This document shows, piece by piece, positions 45,268 through 55,766 of a DNA stretch of 64,000 bases. Source of the stretch: Frondihabitans australicus (GTDB lineage: Bacteria; Actinomycetota; Actinomycetes; Actinomycetales; Microbacteriaceae); contig NZ_RBKS01000001.1 in the NCBI RefSeq assembly GCF_003634555.1, positions 1,116,001 to 1,180,000 of the forward strand, read 5' to 3'. The notes under the pieces are model-generated. The model was given only the letters and a program-made list of their open reading frames with translations, was not told the DNA's origin and did not search any database. The number at the start of each line of letters is the position of its first letter. The first letter of the stretch is position 1. Both the position numbers and the translations under genes were made by a program.

Positions 45268-46503
45268 CTAGACGGAGCGGAACGCGACGACGGCGTTGTG
45301 CCCGCCGAAGCCGAACGACGTCGAGATCGCGACGATGGGCTCGTCGCCGATCGGGCGCGGCTCGGTGACGAGGTCGATGTCGATCGACTCGTCGGTCTGC
45401 GTCGTGTTGATCGTCGGCGGCAGCGTCTTCGACTCCAGGGCCTTCACGGTGAACGCCGCCTCGATTGCGCCGGCGCCGCCGAGGAGGTGCCCGGTGGAGG
45501 CCTTCGTCGCCGAGATGGCGATGTTGGCCAGGTGGTCGCCGAAGACCCGCTCGAGGGCGCGGATCTCCGCGACGTCGCCGACCGGCGTCGACGTCGCGTG
45601 CGCGTTGATGTGACGGACGGCCTCGCGGGGCACGCCGGCCTGGGCCAGAGCATCGATCACGGCGCGAGCACCGCCGGTGCCCTCGGGATCAGGTGCGGTG
45701 ATGTGGAAGGCATCGCTCGTCACGGCGCCGCCCAGGAGCTCGGCGTAGATGCGCGCCCCGCGGGCGAGAGCGTGCTCCTCGGTCTCGAGCACGAGCGCCG
45801 CGCCGCCCTCGCCGAGCACGAAGCCGTCGCGGGTGACGTCGTACGGGCGCGACGCGGTCGCCGGGTCGTCCGTGCGGCTGGAGAGCGCGTGCATCGAGGC
45901 GAACGCGGCGAGGGGCAGCGGGTGCACCGACGCCTCGGACCCGCCCGCGATGACGATGTCGGCGTCGCCCTTCTGCAGGTGGTCGTACGCGTTGGCGATC
46001 GACTCGGTGCTCGACGCGCACGCTGACACGACCGTGCGCGCCCCGGCGCGGGCGCCGAGCGACATCGAGATGGCGGCGGCCGGGCCGTTCGGCATGAGCA
46101 TGGGGATGGTCATCGGCAGGACGCGCCGGGCGCCCTTCTCACGCAGGGTGTCCATGCCGTCGGTCAGAGTCCAGATGCCGCCGATGCCGGTGGCCCAGTC
46201 GACGAGGAATCGCTCGGGTACGACCTCGGGTGTGCCCGCATCGGCCCAGGCCTCGCGTGCGGCGATCAGCGCGTACTGCGAGGAAGGGTCGAGGCGCTTG
46301 GTCTCTTGCCGGGTGAGCTGTTCGGCGGGATCCTGCGCCACCGAACCGGCGAAGCGGATGGGGAGGTCGTACGTTGAGGTCCAGTCGGCCTCGACGGTGC
46401 GGATGCCGCTCTTCTTGGCGAGCAAGGCCTCCCACGACTCGGTGAACGTGCCGCCGAGCGGGCTGGTCGCGCCGATGCCGGTCACGACGATCTTCTTGGT
46501 CAC
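45268..46503 (-). CDS. fabF: beta-ketoacyl-ACP synthase II
   Basis: A 411-aa product that condenses malonyl-ACP with acyl-ACP in FAS-II elongation. The catalytic triad is intact: Cys162 in VSACASST, His302 in NAHATSTPVGD and His339 in STGHLLGG. Start GTG 46503 (MTKKIVVTGIGATSPLGG). Last gene of the fabD-fabH-acpP-fabF cluster, separated from acpP by a hairpin that may lower its expression. Confidence 0.96.
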   Translation of the reverse strand: MTKKIVVTGIGATSPLGGTFTESWEALLAKKSGIRTVEADWTSTYDLPIRFAGSVAQDPAEQLTRQETKRLDPSSQYALIAAREAWADAGTPEVVPERFLVDWATGIGGIWTLTDGMDTLREKGARRVLPMTIPMLMPNGPAAAISMSLGARAGARTVVSACASSTESIANAYDHLQKGDADIVIAGGSEASVHPLPLAAFASMHALSSRTDDPATASRPYDVTRDGFVLGEGGAALVLETEEHALARGARIYAELLGGAVTSDAFHITAPDPEGTGGARAVIDALAQAGVPREAVRHINAHATSTPVGDVAEIRALERVFGDHLANIAISATKASTGHLLGGAGAIEAAFTVKALESKTLPPTINTTQTDESIDIDLVTEPRPIGDEPIVAISTSFGFGGHNAVVAFRSV

Positions 46504-46560
46504 AGTGTTCTCCTCGAATGCGCACCGCCGCCCGGGGGCGGAGGAGTGCGCGCAGAAACG

Positions 46561-46594
46561 ACTCGGCCCGCGTCGGCGTGGACGCGGGCCGAGT
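46561..46594 (-). terminator. hairpin between acpP and fabF, likely partial terminator
   Basis: Perfect 14-bp arms (46561-46574 and 46581-46594) with a 6-base loop, located 11 bases beyond the acpP stop and 58 bases before fabF. On the minus strand it is followed by CGTTTCTG, a short T-run. It could let acpP mRNA accumulate above fabF, matching the cell's high need for ACP (inference). Confidence 0.65.
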
Positions 46595-46604
46595 GTCGGG
46601 GTGC

Positions 46605-46853
46605 TTAGCCCTGAGCCTTGGTGATGAAGTTGACGGCGTCGCCGACGGTCTTGAGGTTCTTGACCTCGTCGTCGGGGATCTTCACGTCGAACTTCTCTTC
46701 GGCGTTGACCACGATGGTCATCATCGAGATGGAGTCGATGTCGAGGTCGTCGGTGAACGACTTGTCGAGTTCGACGGTGTCGGTCGCAATGCCCGTCTCG
46801 TCGTTGATGAGCTCGGCCAGGCCGGCCAGGACTTCTTCGGTGGACTGTGCCAT
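46605..46853 (-). CDS. acpP: acyl carrier protein
   Basis: An 82-aa acidic product. Ser41 in the DIDSISM motif is the phosphopantetheine attachment site. It carries the growing acyl chain between FabD, FabH, FabF and the rest of FAS-II. Strong AGGAGAG ribosome site. Third gene of the cluster. Confidence 0.96.
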   Translation of the reverse strand: MAQSTEEVLAGLAELINDETGIATDTVELDKSFTDDLDIDSISMMTIVVNAEEKFDVKIPDDEVKNLKTVGDAVNFITKAQG

Positions 46854-46916
46854 TGTTTCTCTCTCCTTGAGGGTGTCGTTGTGACCGGGGTAAAGCCTAT
46901 TGCACGTCGTCGCGCC

Positions 46917-47924
46917 CTACGGCAGGACCACGACCTGCGCGCCGAAAACGAGACCTGCTCCGAAGCCGATCTGCAGTGACAGACCGCCCGAGAGACCCGG
47001 GTTCTCCGCCAGCAGGCGGTGCGTCGCGAGGGGGATGCTCGCGGCCGACGTGTTGCCGGTGGTCTCGATGTCGCGGCCGATGACGACCGACTCGGGCAGG
47101 CCGAGCTGCTTCGCGAACTCGTCGATGATGCGCATGTTCGCCTGGTGCGGCACGAACGCCGCCAGGTCGGCGGACGTGATGCCGGCCGCGTCGAGGGCCT
47201 TCTTGGCGACCTTGACCATCTCCCAGACCGCCCAGCGGAAGACCGTCGGGCCCTCCTGGCGGATGGTCGGCCACGCGACGCTCCCGGCGCCCTCGCGGAA
47301 CTCCTGATAGGTCGAGGTCATGCCGATGGTCGACCACTCGCCGTCGGAACCCCACACGGTGGGCGAGATTCCGGGCGTGTCGGAGGGGCCGACCACGGCG
47401 GCCCCGGCGCCGTCCCCGAGCAGGAACGAGATGGAGCGGTCGGTCGGGTCGATGATGTCGCTGAGTTTCTCCGCGCCGACGACGAGCACGTAGTCGGCGA
47501 TGCCCGACTTCACCAGGGCGTCGGCCTGGGCGATGCCGTAGGCGTAGCCGGCGCAGGCCGCCGAGATGTCGTAGGCCGCGGCGGGCTTCGCGCCGATCCG
47601 CTCGGCAAGCAGGGCCGCCATCGACGGCGTCGGCATGGTGTTGCTCACCGTCGAGACGAGCACGACTCCGATCTGGTCGGCCGTGAGGCCCGCCTTCTCG
47701 AGAGCCTCGCGCGAGGCGGTCTCGGCCAGGTCGACGGCCCCGACGTCGTGGCTGGCACGCTTGCGGGTGATCACGCCGGTGCGCTGACGGATCCACTCGT
47801 CGCTGGAGTTGATGGGTTCCGCGATGTCGTCGTTGGTGACCGTGAGGTCGCCGCGGGCTCCGCCGAGGGCGAGGATCCGGGTGAACTCGGGGCCGCGATT
47901 CTGCTTCAGCACGGGGGTGGTCAT
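46917..47924 (-). CDS. fabH: beta-ketoacyl-ACP synthase III
   Basis: A 335-aa product that starts fatty acid synthesis by condensing acyl-CoA with malonyl-ACP. Catalytic triad Cys124 (ISAACAGY), His260 (VPHQANMR) and Asn291 (TTGNTSAAS) are present. ATG 47924 overlaps the fabD stop by four bases. In Gram-positive actinobacteria FabH usually accepts branched-chain primers; this cannot be read from the sequence alone. Confidence 0.96.
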   Translation of the reverse strand: MTTPVLKQNRGPEFTRILALGGARGDLTVTNDDIAEPINSSDEWIRQRTGVITRKRASHDVGAVDLAETASREALEKAGLTADQIGVVLVSTVSNTMPTPSMAALLAERIGAKPAAAYDISAACAGYAYGIAQADALVKSGIADYVLVVGAEKLSDIIDPTDRSISFLLGDGAGAAVVGPSDTPGISPTVWGSDGEWSTIGMTSTYQEFREGAGSVAWPTIRQEGPTVFRWAVWEMVKVAKKALDAAGITSADLAAFVPHQANMRIIDEFAKQLGLPESVVIGRDIETTGNTSAASIPLATHRLLAENPGLSGGLSLQIGFGAGLVFGAQVVVLP

Positions 47925-48856
47925 GAGGCTGCTCCCTGGAGAAGGTCGACGGCGGCCTGGAGGTCGTCCGGTGTCTTGATGGCGACGGAGGGCACGCCCT
48001 TCATGCCGCGCTTGGCGAGGCCGGTGAGAGCACCCGCGGGGGCCAGCTCGATCTGGCCGGTGACGCCGGCGGCGAGGAACGACTCCATGGTCTTGTCCCA
48101 GCGGACGGGCGACGCGACCTGCGAGACGAGAAGGTCGAGGTACTCCCGGCCCGAGGCGACGCGCGAGCCGTCGTGGTTCGTGAAGATCGGGGTCGCAGGA
48201 TCCGAGACCTGCACGGCGGCAGCGGCCTCGCGAAGCGCCGGGATCGCCGAACCCATGTACCGAGTGTGGAACGCCCCCGCCACCTGCAGGGGGATCACTC
48301 GCGCCCGGGCCGGCGGCTCGTCCGCGAGCTTCGCGAGGGCCTCGAGGGCGCCCGCGACGACGATCTGGCCGCCGCCGTTGAAGTTGGCGGGCTCGAGGCC
48401 CAGCTCGTCGAGCTTGGCGAGCAACTCGGCCTCGTCGGCGCCGAGGACGGCGCTCATTCCCGTCGGCGTCTCGGCGGCGGCCGCGGCCATGCCCTTCGCA
48501 CGGACGGTCACGAGCGAGACGGCGTCGCCCTCGGAGATCACTCCGGCGAGGGCCGCGGCGGTGAGCTCGCCGACCGAGTGACCGGCGACGGCGCCGACGG
48601 TGTCGGCGGAGACCCGCTGGAACAGGGCGCGGGCCGTGAGGAGACCCGCAGCCACGATGAGCGGCTGGGCGATCGCGGTGTCGCGGATCGTCTCGGCGTC
48701 GGAGACCGTGCCGTGCGCGACGAGATCCACGCCCGACGCCTCGGAGAGCTGCGCGAGGAGCGCGCGCGCCTCGTCGCCCGAGTCGGGGTCGTCGATCCAG
48801 GGGGTCAGGAATCCGGGGGTCTGAGAGCCTTGGCCGGGGGCCGCGAGAACGATCAC
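47921..48856 (-). CDS. fabD: malonyl-CoA:ACP transacylase
   Basis: A 311-aa product from GTG 48856 (VIVLAAPGQGSQ), chosen over 48907 because family members begin here. Ser94 in AGHSVGE is the nucleophile and His197 in AGAFHTRYM its partner. It transfers malonyl from CoA to ACP. First gene of the FAS-II cluster, 94 bases after the PucR-type regulator. Confidence 0.95.
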   Translation of the reverse strand: MIVLAAPGQGSQTPGFLTPWIDDPDSGDEARALLAQLSEASGVDLVAHGTVSDAETIRDTAIAQPLIVAAGLLTARALFQRVSADTVGAVAGHSVGELTAAALAGVISEGDAVSLVTVRAKGMAAAAAETPTGMSAVLGADEAELLAKLDELGLEPANFNGGGQIVVAGALEALAKLADEPPARARVIPLQVAGAFHTRYMGSAIPALREAAAAVQVSDPATPIFTNHDGSRVASGREYLDLLVSQVASPVRWDKTMESFLAAGVTGQIELAPAGALTGLAKRGMKGVPSVAIKTPDDLQAAVDLLQGAAS

Positions 48857-48950
48857 CGGACCATCCTGCCAACCCTCACGCCGAACGCGGTGTGGCGACT
48901 CGACCAAGAATCAGGCGAAACGTTGGAGATCGCACTCAGGTGGACTGCCG

Positions 48951-50243
48951 TCACGATCGCGCGCCCTTCGTCTTGCCGCGCCCGGTCGGTGCATCCGGGT
49001 CGGCGATGGAGCCCAGGATGAGCGCCGCCTGCAGGATCAGAGCCTCGCGCGCCCCGGTGGCGTCCCACCCGATCACGTCGGTCACGCGCTTCAACCGGTA
49101 GCGCACGGTGTTGGGGTGCACGAACAGCTCACGCGCCGTGGCCTCGAGCGACCTGCCGTTGTCGAGGTAGCACCACAGCGTGGTGAGCAGCTCGGTCGAG
49201 TGGGCCTTCAGCGGCCGGTAGATGCGGTTGACGAGTGTGCCCCGGGCGACCGGGTCGCCGGCGAGCGCGCGCTCGGGCAGGAGGTCGTCGGCCTGCGCGG
49301 GACGCGGGGCGTTCCGCCAGGCGCGGGCCACGGCGAAGCCGGCGAGAGCCGCCTTCGCGCTGCCGGAGGCGTCGACGAGCCCCGGGACCTCGTGGCCGAG
49401 CACGAGCGGGCCGTCGCCGAAGCCGGGCTCGAGAGCGACGGCGATCTCGGTGAAGGTGGGGCGGGGGCGGGCGGCTGCGGTCGAGGAGCCTCCGCCTGCT
49501 CCTGCGCCCTGGTCGCCCTGGGCGATCTCGTCTTCGGTCTCGGCCCGGCCGATCACGAGGACCAGTCGGGAGCCCTGGACCCCGATGAGCACGTCGGCGT
49601 CGAGGTGGCGGGCCGTGCGACGGAGCACGTCGACGTCGAGCATGCGAGGGGCGGTGCCGACGAGCACCGAGACCTCGCCGTGGCCGTGCCAGCCGAGAGC
49701 GGCGATGCGGCTGGGCAGCTCGTCGTCGTACTCGCCGGAGAGGATCGAGTCGACGACGAGCGCCTCGAGCCGGGCGTCCCAGAGGCCGCGCGCCTCGGCG
49801 GCACGGGCGTACACGTCGGCGGCCGCGAAGGCGATCTCGCGGCTGTAGAGCAGGATCGCCTCCCGCAGGTACGGGTCGCGGTCTTGCACCCGGTCTTCGA
49901 CGACCTCGCAGGTCACCCGGATCAGCTGCAGCGTCTGCTGCAGGCTCACCGAGCGCAGGAGCTCGCGAGGCGCCGCCCCGAACACGTCGGCGGCGATCCA
50001 CGGTGTCGACCGCGGATCGTCGAACCAGCTGATGAACGACGTGATGCCGGCCTGGGCCACCAGCCCGACGGCCGAGCGCCGCCCCGGCGGCATGGAGCCG
50101 TACCAGGGCAGCGTCTCGTCGAGCTTCTTGATGGTCGCCGTGGCGAACTCGCCGGAGACGGTGCGCAACCAGGCCAGAGTCTTCTGCTTCGCCGCGGGAT
50201 CCTGCTGCGGGCGAGGGGAGCTCACGACCTGATCAGCTCTCAC
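48951..50243 (-). CDS. PucR/CdaR-family regulator of fatty acid synthesis (FasR-like)
   Basis: A 430-aa product. A GGDEF-like central region is followed by the PucR C-terminal helix-turn-helix ([29 protein letters not shown], about residues 370-400). In Streptomyces the equivalent gene directly upstream of fabD, FasR, activates the fabD-H-acpP-F operon; the identical position here supports that role. The stop-start overlap with aceE (50233-50243) ties it to pyruvate dehydrogenase, the acetyl-CoA source. One linker segment (QGAGAGGG) is built on the CGCAGGAGC nonamer. Confidence 0.85.
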   Translation of the reverse strand: MRADQVVSSPRPQQDPAAKQKTLAWLRTVSGEFATATIKKLDETLPWYGSMPPGRRSAVGLVAQAGITSFISWFDDPRSTPWIAADVFGAAPRELLRSVSLQQTLQLIRVTCEVVEDRVQDRDPYLREAILLYSREIAFAAADVYARAAEARGLWDARLEALVVDSILSGEYDDELPSRIAALGWHGHGEVSVLVGTAPRMLDVDVLRRTARHLDADVLIGVQGSRLVLVIGRAETEDEIAQGDQGAGAGGGSSTAAARPRPTFTEIAVALEPGFGDGPLVLGHEVPGLVDASGSAKAALAGFAVARAWRNAPRPAQADDLLPERALAGDPVARGTLVNRIYRPLKAHSTELLTTLWCYLDNGRSLEATARELFVHPNTVRYRLKRVTDVIGWDATGAREALILQAALILGSIADPDAPTGRGKTKGARS

Positions 50244-52977
50244 CGCCGGCCGCGCCCGAGGTGCCCGCGGTGACGTCGTGCAGCTGGTAGCGGTCGATCG
50301 CCTGCTGGACGACGCTCGGGTCGACCTCGCCGCGCTTGGCGAGGGCCTGCAGCGTGCGGACCACCATGGACGGGCCGTCGATCTTGAAGAACCGGCGAGC
50401 GGCCGCGCGCGTGTCGGAGAACCCGAAGCCGTCGGCGCCGAGCGTGTAGTAGTCGCCGGGCACGAACTGACGGATCTGGTCCTGGACGGCGTGCATGAAG
50501 TCGGACACCGCGATGAACGGCCCCTCCGCCTCGGCGAGCTTGGACGTCAGGTACGGCGTCTTCGGCTCGGCGTTCGGGTAGAGGAAGTTGTGCTCCTCCG
50601 CTGCGAGGCCGTCGCGACGCAGTTCCGTCCAGCTCGTGACGCTCCAGACGTCGGCCGCGATGTTCCAGTCTTCCGCGAGCAGCTGCTGGGCCTCGAGAGC
50701 CCACGGCACGCCGACGCCGGAGGCGAGAAGCTGGGCGCGCGGACCGAGGTTCTCGGCGGCCTTGAGCTTGTAGATGCCCTTGAGGACGCCGTCGACGTCG
50801 AGGCCCTCGGGCTCGGCCGGCTGCGGCATCGGCTCGTTGTAGACCGTCAGGTAGTACATGACGTTCGGGTCGGAGTGCGTCGGGTTGCCGAGCGCGTCGG
50901 TGCCGTACATCCGCTCGATGCCGGCCTTCATGATGTGGCCGATCTCGTAGCCGTAGGCCGGGTCGTAGCTGACCACCGCGGTGTTCGTCGATGCGAGCAG
51001 GTGCGAGTGGCCGTCGGCGTGCTGGAGGCCCTCGCCGGTCAGGGTCGTGCGGCCGGCGGTGGCGCCGATGATGAAGCCGCGCGCCATCTGGTCGCCCGCG
51101 GCCCACATGGCGTCGCCCGTGCGCTGGAATCCGAACATCGAGTAGAAGACGTAGACCGGGATCAGCGGCTCGCCCTGCGTCGAGTAGCTCGTGCCCGTCG
51201 CCGTGAACGCGGCGAAGGCACCCGCCTCGTTGATGCCGACGTGGATGATCTGGCCCTGCGGGCTCTCCTTGTAGGCCAGGAGCTGCTCGCGGTCGACCGA
51301 GGTGTAGTGCTGGCCGTTCGGGTTGTAGATCTTCGACGTCGGGAAGTAGGCGTCCATGCCGAACGTGCGGGCCTCGTCGGGGATGATCGGCACGATGCGG
51401 TGGCCGAATTCGGGGCTGCGCAGCAGGTCTTTCAGCAGGCGCGCGAAGGCCATCGTGGTGGCGACCTCCTGCTTGCCGGAGCCCTTCTTGACGATGCCGT
51501 AGGCGCCCTCGTCGGGCACGTTCACCACGGTGTGCTTGGTGCGACGCTCGGGGATGTAGCCGCCGAGGTCGCGACGACGCGCCTGGAGGTACTCGATCGC
51601 CTCGTCGTTCTGACCGGGGTGGTAGTACGGCGGCAGGTAGGGGTTCTCCTCCAGCACCGCGTCGGTGATCGGGATGCTCATCTCGTCGCGGAAGGCCTTC
51701 AAGTCCTTCAGCGTGAGCTTCTTCATCTGGTGGGTCGCGTTGCGGCCCTCGAAGGTCGGGCCGAGGCCGTAGCCCTTGACCGTCTTCGCCAGGATCACGG
51801 TCGGCTGGCCCTTGTGCTCGCTGGCCGCCTTGTAGGCCGCGTAGACCTTGCGGTAGTCGTGGCCGCCGCGCTTGAGGTGCCAGATCTCCTCGTCGGAGTA
51901 GTCCTTGACGAGCTCGAGCGCCTTGGGGTCGCGGCCGAAGAAGTTCTCGCGGACGTAGGCGCCCGACTCGGCCTTGTAGGTCTGGAAGTCGCCGTCGGGC
52001 GTGCGGTTCATGAGGTTGAGGAGCGCGCCGGAGGCGTCGTTCGCGAGGAGGGAGTCCCACTCGCGACCCCAAACGACCTTGATGACGTTCCAGCCGGCGC
52101 CGCGGAAGAAGCTCTCCAGCTCCTGGATGATCTTGCCGTTGCCGCGCACCGGGCCGTCGAGACGCTGCAGGTTGCAGTTGATCACGAAGTTGAGGTTGTC
52201 GAGACCCTCGTTCGCCGCGACCTGGAGCTGGCCGCGCGACTCGACCTCGTCGAGCTCGCCGTCGCCGAGGAACGCCCAGACCTGCTGGTCGGAGGCGTCC
52301 TTGATGCCGCGGTTGGTGAGGTACTTCGCGACCTGCGCCTGGTAGATGGCGTTGATCGGCCCGAGGCCCATCGACACCGTGGGGAACTGCCAGTAGTCGG
52401 GCATGAGCCGCGGGTGCGGGTACGAAGAGAGGCCGTCGGCGCCGTGCGACTTCTCCTGGCGGAAGCCGTCGAGGGCGTGCTCGTCGAGTCGGCCCTCGAG
52501 GAAGGAGCGGGCGTACATGCCGGGGGAGGCGTGGCCCTGGAAGAAGATCTGGTCGCCGCCGCCGGGAGCTCCCTGGCCGCGGAAGAAGTGGTTGTAGCCG
52601 ACCTCGTAGAGAGCCGCCGAGGACGCGTAGGTCGAGATGTGACCGCCGACCGAGATGCCGGGGCGCTGGGCGCGGTGCACCATGATCGCGGCGTTCCAGC
52701 GGAGCCACTTGCGGTAGCGGCGCTCGACCTCTTCGTCGCCGGGGAAGGCCGGCTCGTTCTCGGGCGCGATGGTGTTGATGTAGTCGGTGGTCGGCACCGT
52801 CGGGATGTTGACGTGCAGCTCGTGCGAGCGCTGAAGCAGGCTCAACATGATCTCGCGGGCCCGCTCGTGGCCGTGGGCCGCGACGAGGGCGTCGAGCGAC
52901 TCCTTCCACTCCGCGGTTTCCTCTGGATCCCGATCGAAATCGTCGACCGAATACGGATCCTGTTCGTTGACCGACAC
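50233..52977 (-). CDS. aceE: pyruvate dehydrogenase E1 component, homodimeric type
   Basis: A 914-aa product of full AceE length. The thiamine diphosphate motif begins [14 protein letters not shown] and ends [11 protein letters not shown] (about residues 238-270); HATGE-like and [14 protein letters not shown] segments are typical of the C-half. It decarboxylates pyruvate for the E2 component. GTG 52977 has GAGG about 7 bases upstream; longer readings have no support. Its 3' end overlaps the PucR gene by 11 bases. Confidence 0.95.
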   Translation of the reverse strand: MSVNEQDPYSVDDFDRDPEETAEWKESLDALVAAHGHERAREIMLSLLQRSHELHVNIPTVPTTDYINTIAPENEPAFPGDEEVERRYRKWLRWNAAIMVHRAQRPGISVGGHISTYASSAALYEVGYNHFFRGQGAPGGGDQIFFQGHASPGMYARSFLEGRLDEHALDGFRQEKSHGADGLSSYPHPRLMPDYWQFPTVSMGLGPINAIYQAQVAKYLTNRGIKDASDQQVWAFLGDGELDEVESRGQLQVAANEGLDNLNFVINCNLQRLDGPVRGNGKIIQELESFFRGAGWNVIKVVWGREWDSLLANDASGALLNLMNRTPDGDFQTYKAESGAYVRENFFGRDPKALELVKDYSDEEIWHLKRGGHDYRKVYAAYKAASEHKGQPTVILAKTVKGYGLGPTFEGRNATHQMKKLTLKDLKAFRDEMSIPITDAVLEENPYLPPYYHPGQNDEAIEYLQARRRDLGGYIPERRTKHTVVNVPDEGAYGIVKKGSGKQEVATTMAFARLLKDLLRSPEFGHRIVPIIPDEARTFGMDAYFPTSKIYNPNGQHYTSVDREQLLAYKESPQGQIIHVGINEAGAFAAFTATGTSYSTQGEPLIPVYVFYSMFGFQRTGDAMWAAGDQMARGFIIGATAGRTTLTGEGLQHADGHSHLLASTNTAVVSYDPAYGYEIGHIMKAGIERMYGTDALGNPTHSDPNVMYYLTVYNEPMPQPAEPEGLDVDGVLKGIYKLKAAENLGPRAQLLASGVGVPWALEAQQLLAEDWNIAADVWSVTSWTELRRDGLAAEEHNFLYPNAEPKTPYLTSKLAEAEGPFIAVSDFMHAVQDQIRQFVPGDYYTLGADGFGFSDTRAAARRFFKIDGPSMVVRTLQALAKRGEVDPSVVQQAIDRYQLHDVTAGTSGAAGGES

Positions 52978-53252
52978 CCTTTGACCTCGTTCTTTTGTAG
53001 GGAACACAATCTGCACCGGGCCGCCTGAGTGGGTGGCGCCGTGCGCGCGGGTACGTCGTCGTCCGAATGGGTGGGAGACGGGGCAGAACCCGCACGACCA
53101 CTCTAGTTGCCGAAACCGACAACGCGTTCGTCGCCCCTCCACTCCCTTCGCGTCGAGCGAACCACGTGAACGCGGGGTTGCGTCGGCGTGTCGGCGGCGT
53201 AGCATCTCTCTTCGTGCCCGCACGCGCGAGGCGGCACGGAAGGAACCCCGAC
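52978..53252. other. 275-base divergent intergenic region, aceE / peroxiredoxin
   Basis: It must hold the promoters of both divergent genes. I see no clear -35/-10 pair, palindrome or RNA element. Confidence 0.4.
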
Positions 53253-53726
53253 ATGGCTCTGGCGAACGACGTCCAGGCACCCGACTTCGATCTCCCCAAC
53301 CAGTTCGGCGAGCACGTCCGCCTCACCGACTTCCGCGGAGTCAAGCCCGTCGCCCTCGTGTTCTTCCCCCTCGCGTTCTCCTCGACCTGCACCAGCGAGC
53401 TGTGCGCCCTCCGCGACAACATCGCGATGTTCCAGGACCACCGGGTCGAGCTGATCGGCATCTCGGTCGACTCCAAGGCCACGCTGCGCGCCTTCGCCGA
53501 AGACGAGGGCTACGACTTCACCCTCCTCGCCGACTTCTGGCCGCACGGAGAGGTGTCGCGCCTCTACGACGTCTTCCTGGAGCACAAGGGCTTTGCGAAC
53601 CGCGCGACCTACCTCATCGACGCCGCCGGCATCATCCGCGAGCACTTCATCACCGCTCCCGGCGAGGCCCGCTCCATCGACGCGTACCGCGAGGCGCTCG
53701 ACGCCCTCGTGCCCGTCACCGCGTAG
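53253..53726 (+). CDS. peroxiredoxin, AhpE-like
   Basis: A 157-aa thioredoxin-fold product: [13 protein letters not shown] carries the peroxidatic Cys46 and an additional Cys51 that AhpE of mycobacteria lacks. [13 protein letters not shown] and [12 protein letters not shown] are family segments. It reduces organic hydroperoxides or peroxynitrite. ATG 53253 has AAGGAA about 10 bases before. Divergent from aceE, whose lipoyl cofactor system also handles thiols. Confidence 0.9.
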   Translation: MALANDVQAPDFDLPNQFGEHVRLTDFRGVKPVALVFFPLAFSSTCTSELCALRDNIAMFQDHRVELIGISVDSKATLRAFAEDEGYDFTLLADFWPHGEVSRLYDVFLEHKGFANRATYLIDAAGIIREHFITAPGEARSIDAYREALDALVPVTA

Positions 53727-53787
53727 CAGCGCCGGGCGGGGAGACATCAGGGCGCAGGAGCCCCGGATCCTGGGTACGGTCGAAGCC

Positions 53788-54186
53788 ATGGCCGACCAGA
53801 TCGATCCCCTCCGCATCGAGCCGCAGCTCATGTTCACCGGCGACGCCCAGGCTGCGATCGACCTCTACACCTCCGCGTTCGGAGGCTCCGCCATCGAGCA
53901 CGTGCAGCGAGCCGACGACGGGACCATCGCCTTCGCGGCGTTCTCGCTGGCCGGGCAGAGGTTCCGCTGCATCGACTCGGCGCCCGTCCACGACTTCACC
54001 TTCACGCCGTCGATCTCGCTCGCCGTCGACTGCGCACAGGCCGCCGACGTCGACGCGCTCGTGGGAGTCCTCGCCGCCGACGGCCAGGTCTTCATGCCGC
54101 TCGACACGTATCCGTTCAACGAGCGCTACGCCTGGGTCGCCGACCGGTTCGGCGTGTCCTGGCAGATCGGCGTCGGCGCGGCCTGA
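53788..54186 (+). CDS. VOC family protein (PhnB/3-demethylubiquinone-9-like)
   Basis: A 132-aa product with one pair of betaalphabetabetabeta modules: PQLMFTGDAQAAIDLYTSAFGG, LAGQRFRCIDS and VADRFGVSWQIGVG are typical of the PhnB subfamily. It may bind a metal or small ligand; the activity is unknown. Its last 61 bases overlap the convergent acyltransferase gene, an unusually long tail-to-tail overlap. Confidence 0.85.
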   Translation: MADQIDPLRIEPQLMFTGDAQAAIDLYTSAFGGSAIEHVQRADDGTIAFAAFSLAGQRFRCIDSAPVHDFTFTPSISLAVDCAQAADVDALVGVLAADGQVFMPLDTYPFNERYAWVADRFGVSWQIGVGAA

Positions 54187-55487
54187 GGCCGAGTGCGGCC
54201 GAGCAGCCACATCGCCAGCGGCAGGGCCACTGCGCCGATGACGGCCCAGGCGAGGTCGAGACCGTCGAGCATGACCACGAACGGCGGGACGATCGTCAGG
54301 ACGGCCGCCGCCGCGATGACGATCAGCGACGGACGCCGGTCGCCGGCCGGCACCGGGCGGGGAGCACGCTCCAGCCGGCCCACCACGAGCGACACGGTGA
54401 AGGCGAGGGCGAGGACGGCGGCGTACATCGGGATCCTGCTGGCCCACCACACCGGAGAACCGGGCACGGGCAGGGGCGCGCCCACGAGCACGAGCGCCCC
54501 GGTGAGCAGCACGGCCAGCGGCAGGTGCCACAGGTAGACGGTCATGCCGCGGCTGCCCACGACGAACACGACGTTCTGCGCGGCCCTCGTCTGCATGAGG
54601 CGCGCGAGCGCCGGTCGGAAGAGCCGCAGCAGGAAGAGCTGCGCGACGCCGAGCACCGCGAGCGTGGTCATCGGCGGGTTCTGGTCGGTGAGCATGTCGG
54701 CCGACCAGATGCCCGAGCGCGTCATCGGCACGAGGAGCGCCCAGCAGGCCAGCGGCACCGCGACGAGCACCGCCACCGGCATGCGCTCGAGCCAGCCCGA
54801 GGCGTAGACGAAGCCGAGCTGCTGCACGAACAGCCACACGAACACCATGTTCAGCAGGCCGAAGTCGGTCACACCGGTCGCATGACGGCCCAGGTCGACG
54901 AGCAGTCCCGCCGTCGCGAGCACCGCGAGGGTCGCCCACGGGTTCACTCGGTGCAGCCGCGCCATGAGCGGCACGAACAGCTGCGTGATGCCGTACGCCG
55001 CGAGGAACCACAGCGGCGACCCGATGCCGACGGCGGTGGTGCGCAGGATCGCGGGAGGCGCCCCGGCGATGGTCGCCACGCCGAGCCCCACCGCGAGGAA
55101 CACGAACACCGCTGCCGCGGGCCGGCCGAGGCGGAGGAGTCTGCCGCGGACGTAGTCGCCGGCATCCTGCCCCCGGCGCTCGGCCGACGCCCACGCCGTC
55201 GCGCTGGCGAATCCGCCGACCACGAAGAACAGGGGCATGATCTGGCCGAACCAGGTGGCCCGGGCGAACCACGGCTCGTGCGTCAGGGGTGCCGTCACGA
55301 CGAGCGCCCCGGCCGCGGTGCGCGACACGGCGAACATGAGCAGGTGGACGACCACCACGAGGAGCACGCAGGAGGCCCGTGCCAGGTCGACGGTGAGGTC
55401 GCGGCCCGCGAGGAGGGCCGTGCGGCTGTCGGTGGAGCGGTCGGCGGGAGCCGGAGCTCCGGCGTGTCGATGAGCGTCAGCGTTCAT
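54126..55487 (-). CDS. acyltransferase 3 family membrane protein
   Basis: A 453-aa product with about ten helices. The acyltransferase 3 start is seen as RDLTVDLARASCVLLVVVVHLLMF (residues 29-52), with conserved Arg and His; FFVVGGFASATAWASAERR follows. Such proteins transfer acyl groups to sugars or peptidoglycan at the membrane. The final 20 residues are encoded antisense to the VOC gene. The ATG is the only start giving the full first helix. Confidence 0.88.
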   Translation of the reverse strand: MNADAHRHAGAPAPADRSTDSRTALLAGRDLTVDLARASCVLLVVVVHLLMFAVSRTAAGALVVTAPLTHEPWFARATWFGQIMPLFFVVGGFASATAWASAERRGQDAGDYVRGRLLRLGRPAAAVFVFLAVGLGVATIAGAPPAILRTTAVGIGSPLWFLAAYGITQLFVPLMARLHRVNPWATLAVLATAGLLVDLGRHATGVTDFGLLNMVFVWLFVQQLGFVYASGWLERMPVAVLVAVPLACWALLVPMTRSGIWSADMLTDQNPPMTTLAVLGVAQLFLLRLFRPALARLMQTRAAQNVVFVVGSRGMTVYLWHLPLAVLLTGALVLVGAPLPVPGSPVWWASRIPMYAAVLALAFTVSLVVGRLERAPRPVPAGDRRPSLIVIAAAAVLTIVPPFVVMLDGLDLAWAVIGAVALPLAMWLLGRTRPQAAPTPICQDTPNRSATQA

Positions 55488-55766
55488 GTCTGGACGCTAT
55501 CGGCGGCGTTCGCGGCGGCGCACCGGTCTCGCGGCTGAACCTGTGCATCCGCCCTGCGGACGCCCTGTGGCACCCCGGTGCCACTGGTCGTGGCATCCCG
55601 TGGCCCCGCGGCCTCACGCCGTCCCGGCCTCTCGCGTCGGTGTCGCAACGGGTTTCGGCCATGCAGCCAGCGGACTTTCGCTGGCACCATGGCCGGAATC
55701 GTGTGCGACAGGAAACGCGCGGCCGGTTCGGTACGATGGTGCGACGCTGCGGCCGAGGTCGCGTGC

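Noticed and set aside
50240..53482. Very long open frame (1080 codons) overlapping aceE in another frame, and a 916-codon antisense frame at 50278-53028
   Set aside because: High-GC shadow frames: Arg/Pro-rich, no domains, while the AceE frame carries full family motifs.
55488..55766. Small antisense frames (55477-55690) and a putative promoter TACGAT upstream of tRNA-Val
   Set aside because: Frames lack ribosome sites and coding bias; no -35 at a proper spacing was found.
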